Part shown: piece after piece, positions 30,534 to 40,600 of the stretch
Layout: each line of letters starts with the position of its first letter
Position numbering within the stretch: the stretch's first letter is position 1
Assembly (NCBI RefSeq): GCF_029625215.1
Contig: NZ_CP121197.1
Location: forward strand, 4,154,001-4,218,000
DNA from: Aurantibacillus circumpalustris
GTDB taxonomy: Bacteria > Bacteroidota > Bacteroidia > B-17B0 > Aurantibacillaceae
Reading direction: 5' to 3'
Length of the DNA stretch: 64,000 bases
Position numbers and translations under genes: made by a program
The notes under the pieces: model-generated
Databases searched by the model: none
Told to the model about the DNA's origin: nothing
The model's input: only the letters and a program-made list of their open reading frames with translations

Positions 30534-30989
30534 ATGAAAAAAATAATTCTATTAGTTGTAACTACGATCATATTATCTTCCTTTACTAAGTTTATGGGTG
30601 GTGGCAATGATCTACTTATAATTGTAAACAAAGAAAATTCAGTTACTACATTGAGCGAAAGCGAAGTGAAATTATACTGGATGAGAAAAATTAAAAAAAG
30701 ATGGCCGGATATTAATAAAAACATCCGCCCTGCAGATTACAAATCAAAAACAGCAGCACAAACTACTTTCTATTCAAAAGTACTTGGTTTAACTGCTTCT
30801 GATGTTGAAACATACTTTACACAAAAACAGTACGACAGTGCAGAAAAACCACAAGATAAACTTACCTCTGATGCTGAAATGGTAAATTTCGTTGCAAATG
30901 AGGTTGGAGCTATTGGTTTTATAAACGCTTCTAGTTTAAGCGATGCTGATAAAACAAGAGTAAAAGTAGTTTGTACAGTTAGTAACTAA
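30534..30989 (+). CDS. Short PstS-like periplasmic phosphate/anion-binding protein
   Basis: 151 residues with a signal sequence (about 1-18). It matches the short PBP-like family related to PstS: LSESEVKLYWMRKIKKRWPD, then the VxxYFTQKQYDSAEKPQDKL region and the closing NEVGAIGFINASSLSD segment. It is about half the size of a full PstS and no ABC permease or ATPase is near. Such short proteins are often found beside a porin and a sensor. A role presenting a ligand to the MCP at 27544 is plausible but unproven. A terminator follows. Confidence 0.8.
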   Translation: MKKIILLVVTTIILSSFTKFMGGGNDLLIIVNKENSVTTLSESEVKLYWMRKIKKRWPDINKNIRPADYKSKTAAQTTFYSKVLGLTASDVETYFTQKQYDSAEKPQDKLTSDAEMVNFVANEVGAIGFINASSLSDADKTRVKVVCTVSN

Positions 30990-31033
30990 TAATCCTGTTT
31001 TCGAAAATAATTCAGTTTTATTTTCAACGAGTT

Positions 31034-31062
31034 AAAAGGTTCGGATTTATCCGAACCTTTTT
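31034..31062 (+). terminator. Terminator after the binding-protein gene
   Basis: Perfect 11-base stem AAAAGGTTCGG / CCGAACCTTTT with loop ATTTAT and a following T run; ends the MCP-porin-binding protein unit. Confidence 0.9.
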
Positions 31063-31164
31063 CATTAAAACAATATTTGTTTTAAAAATAAAACTATACA
31101 ACCTAGTGGAAATCCACTACATGATTTGAATAAAGTCCTTACTACGATTGCTTTGTGCCTAGAG

Positions 31165-31172
31165 TACTTTTA
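31165..31172 (+). promoter_or_regulatory. Putative -7 element of the EF-hand porin gene
   Basis: TACTTTTA is one base off TAnnTTTG and lies 11 bases before the start, after the terminator at 31034. The short leader is notable; no clear -33 is visible. Confidence 0.4.
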
Positions 31173-31183
31173 CAAAAAAAATT

Positions 31184-32836
31184 ATGACAAAACAATTACT
31201 GTTTATATTTATACTGGGCCTCGGCCTAACTCAACAGTTGAAGGCTGAAACAGAGCCAATTGGCAAATACAAGTTACCATTAACGTTAAAATTTATTGAT
31301 CAAAATAAAGACGAGGTACTTTCATTAGAAGAAGCCAGGTATATCTTTGATTTATATTTCGCCGATCAAACCCGAGTTATTAAAACAGATCTCATTATTG
31401 ATATAGAATTTCTCCTTATAGATTTAATAAGTTATCTTGAAGGAAAGAATTATGAAGAAGTTAAACAAAATCAAGCTGCAAAACGATTTATTGAATTATA
31501 CTATGCTACCAAATTCGTAAACTATGAAGAAAGTAATTTTGGATTAGTTCCCAATAAACTTATTTTCGGTAAAGATACTGTAGGAAACGCAGCGTCACTC
31601 ACGACTGAAAAAAAAGAAGAAGAAGAAAAAGAACAAACCACCCTTTTTGACAACTATTTTTCGGTCGGGGCCCTTGTAACTGCTGTCTATCAAAATCCAA
31701 TTGGATATAAAAAGACTGACGCAGACAGTAAAACCCCTTTTAGCTGGCAAAAAGAAACTCTGGTAGTAGCAACAATTCCAATTAATTTTACGCCTTGGAA
31801 AGGCGCATTATTTAACGCAACTACAGAATACGCTGGAGGAAACGGTGTTGGAGATGGAGCGGGTATGGCCGGATATCCAAATGCACTTCTTGGCTACCCA
31901 CAACAATATCCCTACCTCTTAACAGCATTATATAATCAGGAAATCACACTTGATACAACTGAAAAAAAAGGATTAAAAGGTTTAGAATTTAAATTAGGGA
32001 AATTTATTATTCAAGATGCTTTTGATGGTAACGCTTATTCAGGTGACCCCAGAAGAGATTTCTTAAATTTTAACCATACCATGCTTTCAGCCTGGGATGC
32101 AGCAACTACAGCTTATGGTTTTACTTATGGAGGTGCATTAAAATTACGTTTTAAAAACAGTCAAATAAATTTTGCAGCGGTAACTGTAAATAAAGAGGGT
32201 GGTGGGCCAGACACAGATTGGGAGATTAAGCAAGGTCATAGCTACAATCTACAATTCGCTCAAAAATTTAATCTAGGTTCAAAAGAAGGTAATATCAGAT
32301 GTCTTGGATTTTACAATAAAGTTTTTAGCGGAAACTACACTAACTTTATTACTGATTCACTTACTCAAGAATCTTATTTCTCTGATAGTTTAAAGTCGTA
32401 TGCTGGAAAATATGGCTTTGGTTTAGATATGGATTTAGCCCTATCTGAACATGCCGGTTTATTTGCGCGCTACAGCTGGAACGATGGCAAAACAGAATCT
32501 ATGGGTTACACACAAGCCGATCAATCGATAAACGTTGGTCTAACTTATAGTCTTGGCCGTTTTAAACGCCCGAATGATTTAATTGGCATAACTGCTTCTA
32601 TAAATGATCTTTCAAAAGGCCACAGAAATTATCTTGCCAACGGAGGAACAGGTTTTATGATTGGTGATGGAAGCTTAAATTATAAAAGTGAAATGGTTGG
32701 TGAAATATTTTTTAGAACAAATATTGTAAAATATGTTGAAGTTTCATTTAACTACCAATACATTATGAATGCAGCCTATAACAAGGATAGAGGTAACGTT
32801 CACTTTCTTGGATGGAGACTGAATTTCGAATTTTAA
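31184..32836 (+). CDS. OprB-like outer-membrane porin with N-terminal EF-hand loop
   Basis: 550 residues. Signal peptide 1-21 (LKAET). Residues 39-50 (DQNKDEVLSLEE) fit the canonical EF-hand calcium loop, with D/N/D/S/E at positions 1, 3, 5, 9 and 12. A helical region runs to about 140. The beta-barrel part (about 155-550) resembles carbohydrate-selective OprB-like porins: KGLEFKLGKFIIQDAFD, SGDPRRDFLNF, TYGGALKLRF and SWNDGKTESMGYTQADQS. The last residues end in Phe. The EF-hand is unusual for this family and suggests calcium-dependent behaviour. The solute is unknown. Confidence 0.82.
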   Translation: MTKQLLFIFILGLGLTQQLKAETEPIGKYKLPLTLKFIDQNKDEVLSLEEARYIFDLYFADQTRVIKTDLIIDIEFLLIDLISYLEGKNYEEVKQNQAAKRFIELYYATKFVNYEESNFGLVPNKLIFGKDTVGNAASLTTEKKEEEEKEQTTLFDNYFSVGALVTAVYQNPIGYKKTDADSKTPFSWQKETLVVATIPINFTPWKGALFNATTEYAGGNGVGDGAGMAGYPNALLGYPQQYPYLLTALYNQEITLDTTEKKGLKGLEFKLGKFIIQDAFDGNAYSGDPRRDFLNFNHTMLSAWDAATTAYGFTYGGALKLRFKNSQINFAAVTVNKEGGGPDTDWEIKQGHSYNLQFAQKFNLGSKEGNIRCLGFYNKVFSGNYTNFITDSLTQESYFSDSLKSYAGKYGFGLDMDLALSEHAGLFARYSWNDGKTESMGYTQADQSINVGLTYSLGRFKRPNDLIGITASINDLSKGHRNYLANGGTGFMIGDGSLNYKSEMVGEIFFRTNIVKYVEVSFNYQYIMNAAYNKDRGNVHFLGWRLNFEF

Positions 32837-32913
32837 AATAAGTTCCAAATACATTTATCAAAAAAAATTCATACCAATTAAAGAAAAACAGAAATCAAAT
32901 TAAACCGTACTTA

Positions 32914-34038
32914 ATGAACAGAGAAACCATAAAAAAGACTGTTAGTCTATTTTTAAATTGCCAAAAACTGATCGTCAAACCAAAGAGACTGCACTATTCA
33001 GATTTGAAATGTCTTTTTGGAAATACGATTAATGAAGATGAATTCAAAAACATTGTAAAGTCAATTTTTAATTTAGCTGATCATTATTTTTTACTTGAAA
33101 AGTATCAGCATCCTACTAAATTATTAATTGAAATTAATGCCTTAGCCGATAGCGTTCGTCTAAACATGAATCCGCATCAAAAACTAACGTTTCTGACACT
33201 CATTATTAAACTAATAAAATATAACCACCAAGAAGACAATAGTTCACTTGAACGCGCTTTCTTTTGTATTGCAGAAATATTTTCGTACAACATTACTCAA
33301 AGCACAAAATTGAAAAAAATGTTTACTACTGAAGAACCAGGACAAGATGAATATATAGATTCGTTACTCATTACTAACGAGCAACCAGACTACAGAAAAG
33401 TAATAGATGGTCTTAAAGTTCATTACAATTCCCAGTTGCCTTTTAAAATATGGGTTTACAATATTAAATCAGTAAACAACTTGATGTTTAAAATACTTGA
33501 TCTTAAAGATGATTATACTGATTTAGAAATAAATAAGGGCGATATTCTTACATACAATAATGTAATGCAGGGAATTCTTGATGAACAAAACATTAACTTA
33601 GAAACTCTTTCCAGTAAAATCACATCTATTCCTGAAAGCATTAGTACTATTAAAATCCCATCTACCGAAAGAAGTCCTCGCATTGTATTAAATAGTTTAG
33701 AAAATAAAATTGAAATCGAAGGTGTTTCTATGGTTAATCATCCTCTTAATTTTTTTGAACCAGTATTTTATTGGATCGAAAAAATAAAAGAGAAAAATCC
33801 TAAATCACTTTCACTTCACCTTAACCTTAGTTTTTTCAATACTTACACTTCTAAAATTATTTTAAAAATTCTTCAAAAAGTAATTGAAGTTGAATCGCAG
33901 AATTGCAAAGTGAAAATTTGTTGGTATTATGAAACAGATGATGAAGAAATTAAAGAAGCCGGAGAACATTATGCTTCAATTGTTAATAGATCTTTTACCT
34001 ATATCGCAACCACTCCAGTTGATTTTATTAGCGCTTAA
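32914..34038 (+). CDS. Protein with C-terminal SiaC-type (DUF1987) domain and TerB-like N-terminal region
   Basis: 374 residues, cytosolic. The C-terminal 115 residues match the SiaC family: IEIEGVSMVNHPLNFFEPV, the FNTYTSK loop (candidate phospho-residues Thr310, Thr312, Ser313) and WYYETDDEEIKEAGE. SiaC in Pseudomonas is a phosphoprotein controlled by the PP2C phosphatase SiaA and activates a diguanylate cyclase. The N-terminal region (about 60-135) is helical and recalls TerB-like domains (HQKLTFLTLIIKLI ... AEIFSYN). The fusion is unusual; SiaC is normally a single domain. The REC-SpoIIE phosphatase at 4104 could be its partner. No diguanylate cyclase or SiaB kinase is seen in the window. 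Confidence 0.8.
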   Translation: MNRETIKKTVSLFLNCQKLIVKPKRLHYSDLKCLFGNTINEDEFKNIVKSIFNLADHYFLLEKYQHPTKLLIEINALADSVRLNMNPHQKLTFLTLIIKLIKYNHQEDNSSLERAFFCIAEIFSYNITQSTKLKKMFTTEEPGQDEYIDSLLITNEQPDYRKVIDGLKVHYNSQLPFKIWVYNIKSVNNLMFKILDLKDDYTDLEINKGDILTYNNVMQGILDEQNINLETLSSKITSIPESISTIKIPSTERSPRIVLNSLENKIEIEGVSMVNHPLNFFEPVFYWIEKIKEKNPKSLSLHLNLSFFNTYTSKIILKILQKVIEVESQNCKVKICWYYETDDEEIKEAGEHYASIVNRSFTYIATTPVDFISA

Positions 34039-34107
34039 ATACTACTAAGTCAATGTAGGGATAAACAATTCGCTGTTAACCCAAATCTCAATGCAAAAAT
34101 CTCATAG

Positions 34108-34152
34108 AGTGTAATGTCTCAAAGAAATAATTTGAGACATTACACTTTTTTT
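34108..34152 (+). terminator. Strong terminator after the SiaC-domain gene
   Basis: Perfect 16-base stem AGTGTAATGTCTCAAA / TTTGAGACATTACACT with a 7-base loop, followed by a run of T. It closes the chemosensory region. Confidence 0.92.
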
Positions 34153-34334
34153 ATTTTCAGTCAAACATTCGTTGTATTTAAGAAAATTAAAGTCAAAATT
34201 ATATAAGGGTTCCAATTCCAATTTAACCTGATCAATAAACCAGCATTAGGACTTAAATTTATTTGTTTTTCACTGTTAAAAAGGGTTTTGAAGAACTACA
34301 CAAAAGCCTCATTTATTGGTATATAAGCAAAAAA

Positions 34335-34461
34335 CTAGGGTTTTTATTTAGTTAAGTCTAAGGTTTTTCCATTAGAAAACACGAATGTGAATTAAGAGTT
34401 TTTTTATTCGTTTTTTAAATTATTGCCTTATGAATTTTCGGGGTCTCCAGACCTAATTTTG
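34335..34461 (+). promoter_or_regulatory. Regulatory region of the giant adhesin gene
   Basis: The 596-base gap before the adhesin gene holds no convincing gene. TAATTTTG at 34454-34461 fits the -7 consensus, 173 bases from the start. Further up, CTAGGGTTTTTATTTAGTT (34335-34353) is, in reverse complement, almost the che-operon box (AACTAAATAAAA-CCC-TAG), and GTCTAAGGTTT (34356-34366) is the reverse of AAACCTTAGAC found at 11804-11814. So both sub-boxes of the che promoter recur here in the other orientation. Confidence 0.45.
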
Positions 34462-34634
34462 TCTTCATGAATATTAATTTAAGATCCGAAATGGAACCGA
34501 GAGAAGTGCTACTCCGTATAGCATTCGCAATTTTTATTATTGTTTTAAACGTAAGCATCGTCTTTTTACTCATGGAATAAGAAATTTTGAAAGTCGAAAT
34601 CAAAGAAGGTTAACACTGAAAATGAACTAAACAC

Positions 34635-37600
34635 ATGATAAAAAGGATAGTAATTTGGATGGTATTTTTAATTATACCAGGCTTCTCATTAGCAACACAT
34701 ATTGTTGGCGGCGTATTAAATTACACGTACATCGGCAACAATAAATATACCATAAAACTTAAACTCTATAGAGATTGTGGATCTTCAGCGGCAGCTTTCC
34801 CTTCAAATGTTACTATTAAAATAAAAGGGAATAATGGTGCGAACTTTTCGCCCAGTAAAGACCTTACCATAAGTTTAGGAAATGTTACTACACTATCTGC
34901 TAATTTACTGCCATGTGCGGTAGCGCCCAATCCTATACCTTGTGTTCAAGAGGGGGTTTACACTCAAACTATTACTTTGCCACCAAATACCGGTGGCTAC
35001 CACCTTTATTATCAGGTTTCAGCAAGAAATCTTTCCCTCACAAACATTAATGGTGCATGTAATTGTATTGGTGAAAGTTTTTATGCCTACATACCAAATA
35101 ATACTGTAAGCAGTAACTCCAACAGTAATGCTGTTTTTACTGCATTCCCGCCACTTTTTATCTGTGCCAATGAACCGTTTACCTTTAATCATTCTGCTAC
35201 GGATGCTGACGGTGATTCACTTGTTTACTCGTTATACACCCCTTATGAAGACAATACAACCCCAACTTACTCAAACAATGTGGCCATTTTTCCAGAAGTT
35301 ATTTATCTGTCTGGCTACACAACAAATAATCCATTAGGAGCTACACCGTTTAATCTGAATCCTATAACAGGAGTTTTAACGGGGACACCAAACACCATTG
35401 GGCAGTTTGTTGTTGGTGTTAGAGTTAAAGAATATAGAAACGGCGTGTATATTTCGCAAACATTGCGCGACTTTCAATTCAATGTACTAAACTGCCCTGA
35501 ACCCCCTCCCACTCTGGCTATTGCAAACATGACGCTTAACAATGGTTGTTCTGTAAAAATAAACGCCACCGGAATTACAGCAGCTTCATCAACTTGGAAA
35601 TCAATTTACCCCGGCGCAATAGGTGCCTACAATAACTTTATGTCATGTACATCAAACTGCTTAAATCCAACTATCACAGCTATTGGATCTCCACCACCTT
35701 ATGTCGATTATGTTGTATGCGGTATTGCTACCAACTGTCTTGGAAATAACACTTGCGACACATTTAGAGTTCATTTTAATCCACCATTAAGCGTTTCAGT
35801 TGCTCCTGGTAATCCTGCACTATGTAACGGACAAACTTCCACAACACTTATTGCTATTGGATCAGGTGGAACACCTCCTTACAATTTTTTATGGAACAAC
35901 GTGAATCCAACACAAACAATTAGTGTTGGAGCCGGGACTTATAATATTAAATTAACTGACGGATCAGGATGTCCACCAGCTTACAGTTCTGCAGTAGTAA
36001 CTTCCTACTCTGTACCTGTTGCTGTAAACGCTGGGCCTGATAAAACAGTTTGTGTTACCAATCCAATCACTTCGTTAAACGCAACTGTAACAGGTGCAAC
36101 CGGTGGACTTTGGTCTGGCGGAACCGGGACCTTTAGCCCTAATAATGCAAGTACATCAAACTTATTCTACACACCTACAGCAACAGAATTAACTGCAGGA
36201 TCAACAACTTTATATTTAACAACAACAGGTAGTGGTGCTTGTCCCCCAGCTACAGACACTGTTGTACTAACTTATTCTAGCTTCACAGGAACTACTACCA
36301 TCTCCCCAACTAATGTAAGTTGTTATGGCGGAAATAATGGATCTGCTTTAGCGTCAGTTGTTGGCGGAGCCAGTCCACATACCTTTATTTGGAATACAAT
36401 TCCTACCCAAAGTATTGCAACGGCTAACAATCTTGCCTTAGGAAACTACTCCGTAACCATAACAGATGCGATTGGTTGTCAACTTCAAAAAACAGTAGCC
36501 ATTTCGCAACCCTTGCCAATTTCAATAAGCTCAAGTGTTACAAACGTATCTTGTTTTGGAGGTTCTAACGGTTCTCTTTCTGTTACAGCAATTGGTGGTG
36601 TAATACCTTACACTTATTCATGGTCACCAGGAAATCAAACTGCATCATCCATTTCAAGTTTAGCTGTGGGGACTTATTCTCTTAAGATAACAGACAGTAA
36701 AAGTTGTTCTTTAAGTACAACATTTTCAATCACCCAGCCGTCTTCGCTCACAATTGCTTTTACTCAAACGCAGGTAAGCTGTTTCGGTGGATCAGATGGC
36801 AAAATTAGTAGTGTTATTGGTGGAGGAACAAGTCCGTATACCTATAGCTGGATACCAGTTGGTGCAAGCACCACAAGTTTAACAAATCTTCAGGCTGGCA
36901 CTTACAGTTTAATTGTAAAAGATTTTTTTAATTGCACTAGTACTAAAAGTGCTGTTATAACGCAACCCGTGGCACTTGCTCTAGCGGTAAGTGTAACAAA
37001 TGAAACGTGTAATTATCTTAATAACGGTTCAGCAAACGCAACAGTATCAGGCGGTACAGCGGGATATTCTTATACTTGGCAACCGGGTTCACTTAGTACA
37101 AATTCAATTAGTAATTTAGCTAGCGGAAATTATTCACTTTACATTTCAGATTTAAAAGGTTGTACGAATTCAACCATTGTTACAATTACTGAACCTTCTA
37201 CTTTAGCAATTAATTTTATAAATATTAGTAATGTAAGTTGCTTTGGCGGAAATAATGGAAGTATTATTGCAAACATTTCAGGAGGTACATCTGGCTATAC
37301 CTATTCTTGGTCACCAGGCGGAGCAAGCACTTCATCACTTTCAAATCTTATTGCCGGTAACTACACCCTTTCTGTTTTAGATAATAAATCTTGTTCTGCA
37401 ACAGCGGTTGCAATCATTACTGAGCCTTCGGCTCTTCTTATTAGTGCTGCCATTAGTAGTGTCTCTTGTTTTGGGGGCAACGATGGCACTGCAGCTTTAA
37501 CGGCAAGTGGCGGCACCTCACCTTATTCTTATTTTTGGTTACCCTCTGGTCAAATAACAGCTTCTGTTTCCGCTTTAAGTGCCCGAACTTATACTTCCTT

Positions 37601-40600
37601 AGTAACTGATGTTAAAGGTTGCACAGTGAGCACAGTTCATTCTGTTACACAATCTAGTTCTATTACCATAGCATTTACCCAAACAGCGGTTAGCTGCTTT
37701 GGAGGTAGTGACGCACGTATTAATTCGAGTGTTAGTGGAGGCAACAGTCCTTATAGTTTCAATTGGACTCCGGGTACCATAACAACACAAAATATTCAGA
37801 ACTTAAATGCTGGGACTTATACTTTACAGATAAAAGATTTATTTAATTGCGCAGTCAGCAAAACTGTAAGTATCTCTCAACCATCTGTGTTATTAGTAGC
37901 AGCAAGTGCAACAAACGAAACATGCGATTATTTAAATAATGGATTAACTTCTGCGCAAGCTTCGGGTGGAAACGGTAGCTATACTTACCTTTGGTTGCCT
38001 GGTTCTATTTCAAGTAAAACCCTTTCAAATTTGGCAAGCGGAAATTACTCAGTAACTGTAACAGATTTAAAAGGCTGTACAGTAAATACAGTAGTTACAA
38101 TTAACCAACCTGCAACGTTAAACGCATCTATCACCTCTGTTACTCACGTAAATTGCTTCGGCGGCAACAATGGTTCTGCAATAGCTCTTGGAACAGGCGG
38201 CACAGCTAACTACACTTACACCTGGAATCCAGGAAATATTATCTCATCACAACTAACAAATGTAAGTCAAGGTGTTTATTCAGTGTCTGTATCCGACACT
38301 AAATCTTGTATAGTACAAACAACCGTCAACATTACACAGCCTGCATCTATTACAGTAACTGGTAGTGTAAATACTGTATCATGTTATTCCGGAAACAATG
38401 GTGTTATAACTTTATCTCTGACAGGAGGAACATCGCCTTATACTTACTTCTGGTTACCAATTGGCCAAACAACTTCTGTTATAACAAATTTGGCAGCGGG
38501 AAATTATTCAGTGAACCTTTCTGACGCTAACGGTTGTTTGGGTTACGCAAATTATTCTGTTTCACAATCACCAAGCATCGCTATTGCTTTCACAAGTACT
38601 CAGGTAAGTTGCTTTAACGGTTCAAATGGTAAAATTAATTCAATTGTAAGCGGAGGAGTAGCTCCTTATACTTATAACTGGAGTTACGGTAGCATTACAA
38701 CCCAAACCATTAACGGACTTCCTATTGGCACCTACACTTTAACTGTAATCGATAGTCAAAATTGTGTTGCAAGCAAAACTGTAAGTTTATCTCAACCTTC
38801 TCCAGTTGTTATTTCAACAAGTGTAACAAATGAAACCTGTAATTATTTAAATAACGGAGCTGCAAATGCATTAGCTTCTGGCGGAACTCCAGGATACACC
38901 TACCTTTGGCAGCCAGGTGCAATTGCTTCTGCTAGCATTGCAAATTTAGCAAGCGGAACTTACAGTGTGATTGCTACTGATGTATTAGGTTGCACTTCTA
39001 ACGCAACTATTACCATTACAGAACCTGCTGCTGTTGCAATAAGTTTCACAAATGTTGTAGATGTAAGTTGTAACGGTGGAAACGACGGAACAGCGACTGC
39101 TCTTGGTTCAGGTGGAACACCAAATTATAGCTACACGTGGACAACAGGTTCAGTTGTTGGAAATATGATTGGTGGCTTATCCCTTGGAGTTTATAGCGTT
39201 TCTATTTCCGACAATAATGGTTGTACAACACAAAACACGGTTAACATTTCAGAACCCGCACCATTAGTTTTAATTCCATCCGTATCAAACGTTGTTTGTG
39301 CAAATGGTTCGAATGGTGCTATCTCAATTTCCATGAATGGTGGTGTTGCACCCTACACCCATAACTTAATGCCCGGAAATATTGTTGGCGCAAATTTTGC
39401 AAGTTTATTACCAGGTACTTATTCTATTATCACTCAGGATGCGAACAGTTGCAACAACACAACAACGATTTCTATTAATCAACCGATCGATATTTCTACC
39501 TCTACTAGTTACACAGATGCATCTTGCTCAACTCAAAACGGCGTAGCTTCTATTTCTGTTACCAGCGGTGGCAATCCTCCTTTTACCTATAACTGGTTAC
39601 CAAGTGGTGGAACAAATTCTGTAAGCACAAATTTATTTGCCGGAAGTTATTCCGTTCAGGTGACAGATGGTTTAGGTTGTGTATCAACCAAAATTGTAAA
39701 CATTAACAACGTTAACGCGCCTGTTGCAAGTATTGATTCTTATACAAATGTTACCTGCAACGGCGGATCAAACGGTGCTCTTACAGCAAGCTACACAGGT
39801 GGAACAGGAGCTTGTACATACTCCTGGAGTCCAAATGGTGGAACTGGTTTGACAGCTTCTAATCTAAGTTCAGGTGTTTACGTTATTCAAATTACAGACA
39901 ATGTAGGTTGCATTGGTCTGGCTACAAGTTCAATGGTTGCAGAGCCTCCTCCGGTTGTTGTTAGTGTGTTTCCTTCAAACGTTAGTTGTTTTGGAGGAAG
40001 TAGTGGGGGGGCTTCTGCAAGTGTTTCTGGTGGAACTCCAGCATACTCCTATAATTGGTTACCGGGAAGCTCAACAAATACAATACTTTCAGGTGTATCT
40101 GCTAATTCGTACACTTTAGAAATAACCGACGCTAACAACTGTTTACAAACTGCTACTTTTACAATATCACAACCAACTGCGGCATTAAACGTAAGTGCCG
40201 TGTCATCTTCCGTATCTTGTTTTGGTGGTGCTAATGGATCTCTTACATCCACTTCTACAGGCGGCACCGCTCCTTACAATTACATTATTTTACCAGGTAA
40301 TTTTGGCGGACAAACAATTTCTAATCTCAGCGCAGGAAATTATACAATCACTGCCTCCGATTTAAAATCGTGTGTGGCTGCAACAACTATTACTATTATA
40401 GAACCAACAGCTGTAGCCCTCGTTACAGGGGCCGTAAATTCGAATTGTAGCTTAGCAAATGGACAAGTATCCGTTGTTGCTACAGGAGGAACAGGTTCTT
40501 ACACGTATCAGTGGTCTCCAACAGGTGGAACATCTGCAATTGCTAACAACTTAGCGTCAGGAAATTATACAATCACTGTTACAGACTCAAACAATTGTAC

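Noticed and set aside
34415-34603. 62-residue reading frame on - before the adhesin gene
   Set aside because: No recognisable features, and it covers the putative promoter of the adhesin; more likely non-coding.
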